In this document: piece by piece, positions 25,095-36,799 of the stretch
Position numbering within the stretch: the stretch's first letter is position 1
Layout of the letters: every line of letters begins with the position of its first letter
From: Symsagittifera roscoffensis
Taxonomy: Eukaryota; Xenacoelomorpha; Acoela; Convolutidae
NCBI RefSeq assembly: GCF_963678635.1
Contig: NW_026971509.1
Location: 1 to 64,000 of the forward strand
DNA length: 64,000 nucleotides
Direction of reading: 5' to 3'
Notes under the pieces: model-generated
The model's database searches: none
Seen by the model: the letters and a program-made list of their open reading frames with translations, nothing else
What the model was told of the DNA's origin: nothing
Made by a program: the position numbers and the translations under genes

Positions 25095-25758
25095 CAACTG
25101 TTTGCTAAGTTAAGTTTATTCTTCCCTGGCTGAAACTATCAATAGTTTTAGCTTTACAGTTTATTGTAAAAATTAGTCATTAATCATGATTGCTTAGCTC
25201 TAAGTATTTTACAGAGGTGTTTTTCAAAAATTAAATGAAAAATACTTGTTTTGAACTGACTCCAAATTGCTCAAATCTTGCGCGGTTTTTGAGAGGTTTT
25301 TCTAGATAAACCGCTCGAAAACTGTTCAGATCTTGCGCGGTTTTTGAGCGGGATCTCGACCCGTTCAATGTTGTGAATCCTGGGTAGTATTCCCGGGCTT
25401 CTGTAACGACCCTAAAAATTGTACGTTGCGACTATTGTGAATCAAAATTGGTAGGTTAAGACTTTATGCGACTGAAATGTTTGCGCCACTTTATTTTCAA
25501 GAGTCCGTCAGAAAAAAAAATTTCACTTTTTTATGTCAAATCTATGTCAAGGCTATGAGTCAGTTGTATCTGTTTTACTATACATAGAACGTACTTATCT
25601 TCTATTTTAGTCAATTAATTACAACTGAGTTATAGCCATGGTATGTACTTGATCGATGAAAACATAGATAATCTTTGCAACGGATTTAACCAAGTAAGAG
25701 GAGTAAGTGTCTAAGAAGTAAGTGAATATATAAACATTGTATCATCAAAATGTCTCAC

Positions 25759-25832
25759 CATTTAGCACTACCCAACTGAAGATGCAGAGGAAGGCGAAGT
25801 AGGACACAGCGTTCAAGCTGAACACCACAATT
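25759..25832 (-). pseudogene. Orphan tail of TRPM exon with its splice donor
   Basis: 74 bp identical but for one base to the end of the exon at 31803-31876, encoding the S1-region end VFSLNAVSYFAFLCIFSW followed by the intact donor GTGAGAC. The difference changes one Ile codon to Val. It has no acceptor: the 5' side is joined at 25833 to the Arg/Asn-rich tail of a retroelement Gag. It is a by-product of the 22341/27921 duplication. Confidence 0.9.
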
Positions 25833-27880
25833 TGTTTAGGTGTGTTACTTCTATACTTGTTTTGGGAATCGGGGTATTGGTTATTATTCCTATGAGGGGA
25901 TTGGGAATAATTTCTTTGTTGATTGTTATAGTTTGGATTCCTATTTTGTAAAATATTTCGTGATCTATTTTGATAGTGATTGTTATTAGGTCTTCGATAA
26001 TTAGATCTGTTGTATGAAATATTTCTTAATCTATTGTTTTGATAATGCTGATTTCGATTATTTGAATAGCTTCTGCTCCTATTGTTGGAATAATTCCTGT
26101 TTCTATTGTAAGATGAGTTTCGTGATCTATCGTTTGATTAGTATCTATTCCTAGAGTTTGATCTTGAATAGTTATTTCGATATTGGTTGTTTTGACTACT
26201 TGATCGATTGTATCTATTTTGTGAGAAATTTCGTGAACATCATTGTTTTGGTGATCTGCCTCTATAACTAGAGTTATAAGGTGGTTGGTTTCTCGAATAA
26301 TTTGAATTATTTGGAAGTGGTTTTCCAGAGCTATTATTACTATGTATTTTTTTTATTTGATAAATTTTGGTCTTTTTTCATGTATTGGTAAAATGATTTA
26401 TTTGGTTCTTTGTACTTTTGTGGTATATTTTGGTTATCTTGCTGTTTTTGTCGACACTCGGCAATGCTGTGTCCGTATCTTCGGCAACAAATATACCATT
26501 CTTTAAAATTTGGATTTTTCTCATAGATGTTTAAAATTTCAGTTATTTTTTCGGATAAATCTACATCTGAATCCTGTATCTTGTTTATATGTGTAGTATT
26601 TGTTTGGATTTTATTAACGTATTGTGGTTTAGGATTCTCTGTTTCTTCGAGTTTCATTGGGATTTCTGCCTGTTCTAGTTTATCAACTAGTTTTCTAAAA
26701 TCTAAATCTGGTTCTCAAGTTGAGGAGGGATGTGATGCTCTCTTTTTATTTGCTATTTTTCTTAATTGAGGTGTTAGAGTCATCATTAAAATTTCTGTCA
26801 TTTTCGTGTTTTTATAATCACGAGTGTTAAGTGATTATGATTTTCGAACTAGTGTTTCGATTCTAGCTGCTAATTGTTTGATTGTTTCGCTTGGCAGCCT
26901 ACGAATTTCATTACATAAAATTTTTTGATGTTGTTTGTTTCTTTCAGAATCAAACATTTTTGAAAATTCTTGTTTGAAACTTTTCCAATCTGATTTTATA
27001 TCTATAGGTAAAACTGAAAACATTTTTGAGCTGCGCCATCAAGTGTTGCTTGGATTAACGCTGTGCGTCTATGTATCCAATTTTGGTGAAGTGGTGTATT
27101 TATTGGTTCAAGTCCTATATTTAAAATTAAATTTGCTGTGACTGCATTTAAATAATCTTCTACAGAGTATTCAGGATCTGTGCCTGTAAATACCATTAAT
27201 GGTTTATTTGATGTTATTGACGATCCACCCATTAGGTATAGATTCAGTGTCATTTGTAGTGATTCTGCGGCATTCGGTATTTGTGAGAAGTTTGTAAGTT
27301 GACTTTTTGTTATTTCATGTAGTTGTAAATATTATAGTAACGGGATTTCATTTTGCATTTGTGTTGGTTGGTAAGAATATGTACTGACAGGGTTTTGTAC
27401 CTGTACTGGTTGATATGATTGTGTATTAGTTTGGTTTTGCATGTGCAATGGTTGGTGACTTTGTATATTAGCTAAGTTTTGTGGATAAAATTTTATGTTT
27501 TGAGATGCTTGATTTTGTCGAGGTTTTTGTATACGATACTCTTGTGTATATGGTGCAAAAGTATCTGGTTGATAGTAGTCGTCATCATCTGATGATAAAT
27601 AGTTGGATGTATAAAAGGGTGTTTGTTGTTTATTTCTGTTTTGTTTTTAAAAAATGGGTAATTTTCACTCTGATCCTGTGAGGGATGTGGATATTCATGG
27701 AAGTTTACTGAATCTGATGATTTATTTGGAAAATTTGATTTTTGTGAAATTAAATGATTTTGAGTATTTGTTCGGGGGGGGGACGAGTTGTTTGTGATGG
27801 ATTGACATAATTATAATTGTGTTCTGCAAAATTATTTCTGGTGAAGGTTTTTCGTTTTAGCGATGGTTTCGTCATTGTTC
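25833..27880 (-). pseudogene. LTR-retroelement Gag (Ty3/gypsy-like), broken
   Basis: Reading on the minus strand: a Gln/Asn/Tyr-rich N-terminal part (27880-27260), a capsid-like part (LMVFTGTDPEYSVEDYLNAV at 27253-27002, then DWKSFKQEFSKMFDSERNKQ at 27023-26835), a nucleocapsid stretch (CCRRYGHSIAEC near 26480), and a long Arg/Asn/Ser/Tyr-rich tail (26330-25840). The capsid pattern resembles gypsy-type Gag. The knuckle keeps C-X4-H-X4-C, but its first Cys appears to be Tyr. Frames change at least three times. Protease and pol are absent: the frame is cut at 25833 by the duplicated TRPM exon tail. It would bind element RNA and form capsids in a live element. Confidence 0.65.
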
Positions 27881-27920
27881 TATACGTTTACGTTTGATAA
27901 TCCATATGGGAATATTTTGG

Positions 27921-29512
27921 AGAGACTGAGGGTTTAACTGTAGATTGTAATGTTACCTGTGGTAATTTTGGATTTTTAGGTCTTGGCGTTGTAAGGGTTG
28001 GATGTGTTGGTGAAATACTTTGTTGTGTGGTTTTTACTATTGTTTCAACTATTTCTTCATTTATGAAATGTGATGGTGTTTGAATATCTTGTTGGGTAAG
28101 ATTCCTAGTTCCATTTAGATTTTCCTGTTGTACAATAGTTGAGTTTAAACTATTATTCTCTCTTCTATCAGGTAAAAATGAATTGTAGTTTGAAGGTGTT
28201 GCATCTATTGTGAGAGGGATTACTTTTACATAATCTTTGTGAATAGAAATTGTATAGATTGCTTGACTTGAGATGTCTATTGGGATGTACAGAAATAGTG
28301 GATGAGACCAATCAGGGTCCCAAATATAATCTGATTGTTCTGCAAGAACAATGTCGTCATCTGTACTTTAGTGTCTAAATTTTTTTCTCGCTTGTGCAAT
28401 TAAATCAATATTATGTGTGAAATAGTCAATAATAAACCATGCTACAATTTTTTGTAAATCATGTTTAACTTTTTGTGAGAATTCATTGATTGAAAAATTT
28501 TCACGAATTGCGTTTAAAAATGCTGAGAATGATGCAATTTCATTTCTTACATTTGTGTGTCTTGATGTTTGAACTGGTGAAGTACTTTGGGTTTCTGTTT
28601 TTTCTAGTATAGATAAATAACTTCATATTATTGCAAAAACTTCATTAGTAACATTGAATTCGCTCTCTATGAGTTTTGATGTTGTATGTTTTTTTTATGT
28701 ATTCTGTGAATACTTTTGAAAATTGTATGTCGATGTCGTATGTTTTAATGAGATATTTACCATGAAATTTACTTGGTGTACTGATTTCTATGGTATAAAT
28801 CCCATACTGTAGTATTAGGTTACCTATTGTTTTTAAATAATGATCGATAATTTGTCTTTTGATTTTTACTTCTGGGAATTCTGCTTTACATGGGCTAATT
28901 CCTCGTTCGAATAAGTTTGCGATTAAACTTTAGCAAAATTGTATTTGTTCTCTATCATCAGTAAGTGAATTGATGAGAAATGGAAAAACAGAGTTTTCAT
29001 CTGGATTTTCTTCACTTGACTCATTTCTTCGTTTTATGACTGTTAATGCGTAGTGTTCAATGTAACTGATCGGTTGATTCCAATTATATAGACGTACTGG
29101 TTTATTTTGGTATATCTTTTTATTCTTCGTTTTCCTTGTTTTGATGAATGTGATGTGGTTTCTGAGTCAGAAAAAAATAATTGATCATGAACTGCGTAGT
29201 TTCTATTCACTGAGTCTTTTAGTTTGTAGAGTGCATCTAAATTAACAGTTTCTGATTCGGAGACTGCGCTTCTTCGCTTTGAAATTTTTTTTCGTGTAAT
29301 TTGTCCTTGTTTACGTAATTTTTTTTTATTGTTTGTCTTTTTGTTCGAATATATTTTATTGTTTGTTTATGTGGAGTGATTAAGAGATCGTATTTTTTGT
29401 TGTTGATTTCACAATTGTGTAGTACGATGTTTTGTTTATTTCCTGAATTGTTTAGTGACATAAGGTTAAGGATGATGGATGCAAGAGTGTAATTAGTGAT
29501 TTTTAATATCAT
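27921..29512 (-). pseudogene. Retroelement ORF of unknown function, copy 2, broken
   Basis: Same ORF as 22341-23932, starting MILKITNYTLASIILNL at 29512. The copy-1 TGA near 23000 is a Ser codon here, but the TAA in the FRH/STDDD segment is shared, and additional frameshifts occur in the middle. In transcription order it lies between the LTR/leader (31137-30470) and Gag (27880). The sequence is charged and Ser/Thr/Asn-rich towards the C-terminus (PTHPTLTTPRPKNPKLPQVT). No catalytic motif is seen. It may be a Gag-precursor extension or an extra ORF. Confidence 0.45.
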
Positions 29513-30750
29513 AGACTGTTAGTCCTAACGATGTTTTGTGGTTAGCCCAACTTGGGTCTTGTGTTTAGGGTTGGATAGAAAAGTATATATCGATTCCGGA
29601 GAATGATTGTTACTTTCTCGTGACTAGTTTAAGTTATGGTGTTAACTTACTTAATCTTACTTAGGGCTAATGATTTTGTTCAAGGGTTGGAGAAATATTG
29701 ATCCACAAGGTTCAGGTATAATTAGAACGCAAGTAGTTCGTTAGATACTATTTTAAACTTACTAAGTTTAAGTATTAACCTGGGTGAGGTAAGAGGGAGG
29801 AATCAAGTGAAGGATGAATAACCGAAGTTCTTCACTGTTTAGTCTAATTAGAATGGCTAGATTGATTGAAAAAATTCTATTAGACCAGGGTCCTTGAAAG
29901 GGTTGGGTAGTGAATCGACGTTTGAGATCGTTAGAGACTTCACTAATTGGGTGGGGGAGAACAAAACTGTTCTATTTGATCCAAGGATAAGCCTTGATGA
30001 TCAGGATATAAATTTAATGATTTGAAATTGATTAAGTTAAATGTTTAATTGAGATCCAAGGAAAGCCTTGATGATCAGTTTTAAATTTATATAAGATTAT
30101 GTTAAATAAGAGTAAAAATTAGGATAGGGCTTCTAGAAATGATTTTAAGTTTAATTAGTACAAAGTTTAGTTTTGATGGTAATAGTTGTTTTATGATTGC
30201 TGTTATGTTTAGGTGATGAAGCTGGAGATGACAAGATGATTTGTGTGTACTAATAATTTATGATCATAATAACTACTTTTTATCTTTTATTTTCATTAAA
30301 TATTTTTTCCAGATATCTTTTTTGAATTTTACTGCAGTTTTGGAGGAAACGATTAGAGGTGTTTTTATCAATCGCTTTTGTACAATAGTAAATTTAGCGC
30401 CTGTAATGATCATTGAAGATTTTTCTTCAGGTATTCTATGTTTGCAAATGAAAATCTAAATTCATTGCTAATAAAATTCTAAATATAAAAGTGGTGTTGG
30501 CTTTTGCCGTACGACCATGAAACTTAATGGTAAGTTTCTCCGCAGTCGTATGTCGTCTCTTGTCCGAGGTCTTCTTCCAATCCTGGGTAGTTCTCGTATT
30601 GTTCGGAATAGCGGCTCTGATCTATTGAGTCGTAGAGAAATTTCGATTATATTATTATCATGCAACATTTTGAAAATGTTTTGTCTAATTCTAATCTATC
30701 TTTTTATTTCTAAGCTAATTTGTTTTTTTTAGGTCTTGTTCGAGACTTTT
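29513..30750 (-). other. Retroelement 5' leader region, copy 2
   Basis: Noncoding, between the primer-binding site and the unknown ORF. It includes several repeats of CTTAGGGTTGGA-like segments and a plus-strand 72-codon open frame identical to that in copy 1, read against the element and not supported as a gene. Confidence 0.4.
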
Positions 30751-30760
30751 GGTCGCACCA
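30751..30760 (-). promoter_or_regulatory. Putative primer-binding site
   Basis: Minus-strand TGGTGCGACC begins two bases (TC) after the inferred LTR end ACTCA, the usual position and TGG start of a tRNA primer-binding site. The tRNA was not identified. If correct, it fixes the element orientation as minus. Confidence 0.45.
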
Positions 30761-30762
30761 GA

Positions 30763-31137
30763 TGAGTTGGGTTGTTGGTTTAACTCATAGAGTAACTTCA
30801 GATAGGGTACACCGTCTGCTCGTCACGCTATCTCATTTTCGGCCGGATAGATTCGTGCAACTTCTTAGTCTAATACCGATCTTAGTCTTACTCTTATATC
30901 TGCTAGTCTCAATTAGTATCAATAGATCTAGAGTATACTGGTTTATTGCGAGTAGGGTTCTTGGAGAGGCAACTCAGTTCTAAGTTAAATTCAAATCTCT
31001 CTGGTGCTGAAATTACAAGTAATTTCAGCACTTACAAATAAGTGGGTTGTTAGTTAGATGAATTATGATTGGTTAGTATTAAATATATTATCGTGATAGA
31101 AAATTCAATATTAAAATATAGTTTAGATCTGGTTCCA
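30763..31137 (-). repeat. Complete LTR, 5' copy
   Basis: About 375 bp on the minus strand from TGGAACCAGATCTAAACT (31137) to ACTCA (30763). It has a CCAAT-type segment (ACCAATCATAATTC), AT-rich TATA-like sequence, and AATAAA (complement at 30942-30947). The start matches the copies at 25094 and 19576; the end matches 22284. It lies in the TRPM intron about 670 bp from the exon donor. Confidence 0.7.
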
Positions 31138-31802
31138 CAACTGTTTGCTAAGTTAAGTTTATTCTTCCCTGGCTGAAACTATCAATAGTTTTAGCTTTAC
31201 AGTTTATTGTAAAAATTAGTCATTAATCATGATTGCTTAGCTCTAAGTATTTTACAGAGGTGTTTTTCAAAAATTAAATGTAAAAATACTTGTTTTGAAC
31301 TGACTCCAAATTGCTCAAATCTTGCGCGGTTTTTGAGAGGTTTTTCTAGATAAACCGCTCGAAAACTGTTCAGATCTTGCGCGGTTTTTGAGCGGGATCT
31401 CGACCCGTTCAATGTTGTGAATCCTGGGTAGTATTCCCGGGCTTCTGTAACGACCCCAAAAATTGTACGTTGCGACTATTGTGAATCAAAATTGGTAGGT
31501 TAAGACTTTATGCGACTGAAATGTTTGCGCCACTTTATTTTCAAAAGTCCGTCAGAAAAAAAATTTTCACTTTTTTATGTCAAATCTATGTCAAGGCTAT
31601 GAGTCAGTTGTATCTGTTTTACTATACATAGAACGTACTTATCTTCTATTTTAGTCAATTACTTACAACTGAGTTATAGCCTTGGTATGTACTTGATCGA
31701 TGAAAACATAGATAATCTTTGCCACGGATTTAACCAAGTAAGAGAAGTAAGTGTCTAAGAAGTAAGTGAATATATAAACATTGTATCATCAAATTGTCTC
31801 AC

Positions 31803-32987
31803 CATTTAGCACTATCCAACTGAAGATGCAGAGGAAGGCGAAGTAGGACACAGCGTTCAAGCTGAACACCACAATTGGAGCAGTGTAGAAGCTCTTGAAT
31901 TTATCCAGCTGCTTAGTGATCAATTTTTCATCACTTTCTGATGTTGATTCACCCTTCGACTTTTTGTCATCTTCCGATTTTCTATCACCTTTAGGCTTGA
32001 AATGAATCCAAAGTGGGACAATTATGAGAGGAGGCAACAAAATTGCCAAGGCAATTTGGAACCGCGAGTTCCAGTAGCTTATGTCCCCGCGCCAATCTTT
32101 CTTGGAGATACTCTGGCAAGCACTCTGAGCTATAAAAGACTTGGTTCTGGCTAACAACGCGAGGTCTATACAGCTCCTATTACCCCAATACTCGTGCTTA
32201 GCTTGCATCATTTTTCGACATTTTTTCTTATCAAATTCATAGCAGTGATTCAGGATACCAATAGCACGTTCTTCATAACCTTGGCGCATTTCCTCAATTC
32301 TGGAGTGCAAGTTTAAATCCATCCTGCTTTCCAGTGTCTGCAGGGTACAATCCAGAATCCACACAGCAAAAAGTGCAGCTGATGTTTTGCACTGCAGGTT
32401 TTCCCAGAAGCATAAACTCGCTTCAGGCCTGTTGAACAAAATCGAATAAACAAACAATTCACGCTCGGGACATTCAAGCTTTTTTTCGTTATTTTCAGTT
32501 TCCTGAATAAAATTGAAGTTAAGTTTTTGGAGCAGAACAACTCTCACTTTTTTATGCAATTCTAGTCCCTTATTTTGTTCCATTTCTTTTTTACTACCGC
32601 CATTTTTGCCTTTTAAGGAATCTAGCTGGAACTCCTTCATGTTCGTTTCGTTGTAGATGATCCGTAATTCTTCAACTGTCAGGAGCTTCTTCAGCTGGAA
32701 ACCCTTTTTAAGATATCTTTCTTCTGCATCCAAATCAAGCAGAGTCTTCAAAACTTCGAACTTGTTTCCTGATACGGCTTTTGTGAAATAATTTTTGATT
32801 TCTTTGTCCGCTTCGATTTCTTTTCTAAAACAGTTACTCGCTTTTAAAACTTCATACCAAGTTAACTTCTTTTCATAGAAAAAAGTACAATTTGTTTTCG
32901 CTGATTTTGAGCATGTGGAGTTGATGCTTTCAAAAGCACTATAAGTGCAGCAAGCTTTTTCAGTTTCAAATTTTCTCGTTTGTAAAA
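31803..32987 (-). CDS. TRPM-type cation channel, large exon: MHR region through S1
   Basis: Open on the minus strand from a stop at 32991 down to the donor GTGAGAC at 31802. It starts most plausibly after TTTTATTCTTTGAG at 32988 (phase 1, matching the other junctions), giving 1185 bp or 395 codons. The pattern KFEVLKTLLDLD ... FQLKKLLTVEELRIIYN matches the TRPM homology region (DxVDFVKLxLxNGxxLxxFLTxxxLxxLYN). Later come an AIGILNHCYE-like segment, SCIDLALLARTKSFIAQSAC, ISYWNSRFQIALAILLPPL (pre-S1), a Lys/Asp/Ser-rich linker and FYTAPIVVFSLNAVSYFAFL (S1). Earlier N-terminal exons should lie at higher coordinates but none were recognised. The acceptor choice is inference; the TRPM assignment is firm. 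Confidence 0.88.
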
Positions 32988-33693
32988 CTCAAAGAATAAA
33001 ATTGATATAGCTCAGAAGACAAAGAAGGTAGCAAAGTAGCAATTTTTTGTGCGGGGAACGGGAATCTACACTGAAAAATTAACAGAATGTTTATCTACGC
33101 TCATCTCTTCAATCAACTTCTTAATAAGATTCATTCTGAAAGGCTGAACAAAGGTTGATTGGTGCTTTCAGCACACAGAAAAAGTTTCGTATATTTTTTT
33201 TATTAGAGATCGAATCACGGCTGAGGGAGCTTTTTGTGGGATATTCACACAGATTTTTGTGCCAATTATTTGTGGTTTTTGATTTTACGCGGGATTTTGC
33301 GAAAATTCTACCAATTTTGTTCTTGTTGTTTTTTAGCCCAGGGGCGCGCTCGACATGCTCTAAGCAAGCATCAAAATTTTTGCAAAGCCAAGATTGTTTT
33401 GGAGTTTTAGAAAGTGGAGTTTTTGAACAATTAAAAAAGTTGAGAGTGTAAAGGAACGTATTTAGAAAGGGGTGTACCCGGATCTCTACTGTGATTGAAT
33501 CCTCCTAGTGGAACGAGGGAGGCATTCTTCGACGGAGGAGAATTTAGGTGTTCTGAGTGGCAAAATTTGGAGATTTGTGCTTCTATTAAACCCTGCCTAA
33601 CTCTGCATGTGCGTATTTGCTTTTGAAATAAAATAAAAATGTTACAGATATGCTATCTTCTTTCACTAACAATTTTGAAAAAGGGCAACAGTA
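32988..33693. other. Probable upstream intron, nothing recognised
   Basis: Short open frames on both strands show no family features. By position it is the start of the next TRPM intron upstream. Confidence 0.5.
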
Positions 33694-34930
33694 TTAGTTT
33701 CGGATAGAATAGGGTCTTTTTCGGAAGCTTACAGCAAAACTGCGATGCCAACAGATGATCGTGGTGGTCCGCCAGTACAAATTAAAGTTTACATTCTGAA
33801 TTTTTTGTTCAATTGCACTTATTTTAGTGCACCTTGTTATCTTGTGGGGAGCGGACTGTTTTAACAGCAGCGCTGGACCAGGCAGGGCTCTAGCATAATC
33901 TAAAATTGGTCTCACTAAAGCTTTAAAAGCGACAACTAAAATTTTCATAAACTGACCCCAAGAAGTCCAATCTAGAACCTTCAGAAACTATATACTGCGA
34001 GCGGTTTTTGGATGTCCGCTTGCAATGCTCAGCAAAGATTAGGGACGGTCAAAAACACTAAAAACTTAAGGTTATTTTTCAAGGGGCAGTCTTGCGTTGT
34101 TCTTTCCATAATAAGATCGTTATTTAAAATCAAGGCGAAACGTACGTTGAAAGTTGTTCTTGTAAGACTGCTAGACCTAACTCTGCCCCAGGAGCGATGA
34201 TGTAGAGTCAAAAACGTAAATATTAACTTTCAAGGAGGCTAGTAATATAGAAAAAACTGAGCCCTGAGAGACACCTATTCGAAAATCTTAGGTTTTGTCC
34301 CTCAAGGCGCCCTAGGCCTCCTTCAAGATAGATTCTGCTTTGCGCCCACTCAGATAGTTTGACAACCTTTGAATGAGGCTTTCCAGTACAAAGGAAATCT
34401 TGGGGGTTGCTATGGCTGATCAAATCAAAAGTTTTACGTTAATCAAATTTGGCCAGAACAACCAAATTTGGCATTCCTTTTTTTTGGCTTTTGATGGTTC
34501 AAATCGCCTCTGATGAAAGTTTACAGAATGGAAACTACATTGGTGGTTGAGTGCGTCGGGCCAAAGCCATATTGAAGTTCGGCTTTGGTTAGGATGTTGG
34601 TTATGGTGGGATGGATCAATGATAGCTGTGCTGAAAATCGGAACTGTAGTAACAAGTACTGTAATATTGGGAAACTTTGAGTAACAAGTAAGAGGAACAA
34701 GTAATGGAAAATAAGTTTTGAAAAGCTATTGTTTTTTTTTCAAAATATTAAAATGGACTGCAAAGAAATTATCCGGTCCTAATACTTTTGAGGGATTTGC
34801 TAGTTTGAAACTAGGCTCTCAGAGGGAACTGAATGAGCCTTACTGGCTGAACTTACTGGCTTTGATTTGGTTATTCTTTCGTCTTTTTTACATTTGCGGG
34901 TTCTTCAACTATCATTATACGCGTTAAAAG
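33694..34930 (-). pseudogene. Decayed LINE-type reverse transcriptase, copy A
   Basis: On the minus strand, 34430-34223 gives WAQSRIYLEGG-type sequence in the place of the RT segment before the GVPQGS motif, and 33948-33694 gives VVAFKALVRPILDYARAL, which matches the C-terminal RT pattern LYKALVRPxLEYA of non-LTR retrotransposons. Frames are interrupted repeatedly and the catalytic YADD box is not readable. The upstream part (34440-34930) is shared with the copies at 35.0-36.8 kb and 38.8-39.3/60.7-61.9 kb. Confidence 0.6.
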
Positions 34931-34979
34931 CATTTCTAATGTGTACCAGGTTAACGAATATTAGAAATAGCCTAAAAGA

Positions 34980-36799
34980 TGAAACGATAGTTTTGAGGGA
35001 AAACTGCAACGCCAACAGAGGATGGTGGTGGTCCGCAAGTGAAAAATGCGTTTCTGAATGTATTGTTTTTTGCACTCCATTTTGGGCACCTTGTTATCAT
35101 GTGGGGGGCAACATTTTGAACTGGCAGGCCTCGCTTAATCTAAAATTGGTCTTACCAATGCTTTAAAAGCAACAGTAAATTTCCTAAAAGATATGGCACC
35201 AACAATTGCAGGCTAGAACTTTCAGGATTGATGTATTGAACGTGGTTATGCCAATTTTTTTGCCTGCAATTCTCAGTAATGTTTTAAGAGGGGTCAGAAA
35301 AGACACAAAAAAAATGCTTTCGGATAAATCTTGCTGGGTAGTCCTGCGTTGTTCTTTTCCACAATCAGATCGATATTTAAAGTCAAGACCAAATAGGTTC
35401 TGCTTTGCGGCCGATCAGGTAAATTTACATCCACTCTATTAAGCTTTCCATTCCACGGTGCCATGAAGGAAAAACAGGAAAGTGGAGTGGAGTTATTTGT
35501 TCGGTGGTTTCTTTTTGGTTCGAACCACCTCTGATGAAAACTTGAATGGTGGAAATATTGTCGTGGCTGGGTACATCAAGCGAATACCATGTCGATGGTC
35601 GGTTTTGGTTTTGATATTAGTTAGGTTAGGATGGAGTATTGAAGGCTGTTCTGAAAATCGAAAATGCGCCATACGAGTTTGAACAATTTTTTTTGTTTAG
35701 TTTAGGAGGTTTTTTACAGAATTTTTGCAAAATTGTGGTTTTTTATTTAAAGAGACAAAAGTAATTAGAATTAGTAGATTTTTGTCGCAAAAAGCTATGG
35801 TTTTCAGTTCAAAATTTTACAATGGACTATATAAAACTTATCCAGTCCTAATACTTTGAGGAACTTAAGAGCTTGAAGCTGTTCTCGGTTCTCATAAGGA
35901 ACTGTATGAGTCTTCTAGTCTCAACTCACTGGGTTTGTTTTTGTTATTTGCTCAGTTGTAAAACTTCTGTGGGATCTTTATTAATCATTTGCACTTTAAA
36001 AGCAATTGCATTGTGTACCAGCCGAGAAAAATTTTACTGCTTAGTTTAATTGTATAGTTTCCTAGTATAGTTTCCTTTGCTTAGTATAATTTTCCAGATT
36101 TTAATAAACGAAAGGTGCTGATCAAAACTGGCGCAATCAGTTCGGAAACAGTCACTGGAAATGGGTTCAGCGGCATTTCTATCATGCTGCAACAGTTACG
36201 TTGCTAAAATATCTTCACCTCCTTGCTAAATTTGTTCAAACTGCATTTTATGAAAAAGATTTTATAAATGTTGCCGGAAGCGAATGGTCTTTCTAATGCA
36301 ATTGAACAGTAACAAGATTTCAGATGATCATAAAACTATTTTCAGAAAATTCTGCCAGCGAACTTCTACTAAAATGGACGTTGAGGCCCGAGAGATCTGT
36401 GTATGATGCTGACGTGTTACTAGCTTGTGGGAATCAATTTTGATGATGGTTGTTTATGGGGGTAAAATTAGATTCAATTACTTCGTCTCAAAAACTGGCT
36501 CGTCGTTTGCATTTGGCCTTGCATCAACTTCAAGGTGAACAAAACTGTTTTCACCAGATAGAAGAGCTTTTATTGTGGTTGTGAAGTCTTTGGAACAGCT
36601 ATAGCGGGATAGCGGGAGGGAAGATATAAAGTTATGATTTGGATATTTCAGTTGCTGGCCTTTACTTGTACACATTAAACCTCTAAAATTCCGTCTTCTA
36701 CTAATTCCATTCCATGTTGACCAAAAAATTAAAAATGACAAAAAGGGGTTCACCTCACTCTCGTGTACGGTCTTTTCTAATACCTCCAAAGTTTGGGCC
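34980..36799 (-). repeat. LINE-related repeat, copy B (empty Polinton site)
   Basis: Matches the sequence flanking the Polinton on both sides: 35200-35587 with 38895-39309, and 35582-36799 with 60712-61918. The position equivalent to the target duplication is GAATAC at 35582-35587, single copy. It carries remnants of the same RT as copy A (minus strand), all frames broken. Confidence 0.85.
36480..36606 (-). other. Candidate coding fragment, unidentified
   Basis: After a pyrimidine-rich tract ending CTATAG, the minus strand reads CSKDFTTTIKALLSGENSFV and on to FETK and a stop. The same frame is kept in the copy at about 61610-61736, with substitutions that are partly conservative, but there the stop is lost. 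It could be an ORF piece of the LINE-related repeat. A match to the TRPM N-terminal region (TALLKG-type segment) was considered but is too weak. Confidence 0.25.

Larger units (their letters stand above)
22341..25832. repeat. Segmental duplicate, copy 1 (of 27921-31876)
   Basis: Begins GAGACTGAGGGTTTAACTG and ends in GAACACCACAATT. It matches 27921-31876 nearly base for base. The offset is 5580 at the left and 6044 at the right because copy 2 carries about 460 bp more around its LTR (30462-30940). It contains a retroelement ORF, 5' leader, LTR, host intron and the last 74 bp of a TRPM exon. Copy 2 is the one attached to the intact exon, so it is likely the parental copy. Confidence 0.92.
27921..31876. 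repeat. Segmental duplicate, copy 2 (of 22341-25832)
   Basis: The copy attached to the complete TRPM exon. It contains the retroelement ORF, leader, complete LTR, about 660 bp of intron and 74 bp of exon. Copy 1 diverges from it only by scattered substitutions and short indels, so the duplication is recent compared with decay of the element. Confidence 0.92.

Noticed and set aside
36480-36606. An upstream TRPM exon
   Set aside because: The TALLxG-like resemblance is too short; the piece belongs to a repeat present twice, which argues against a unique host exon.
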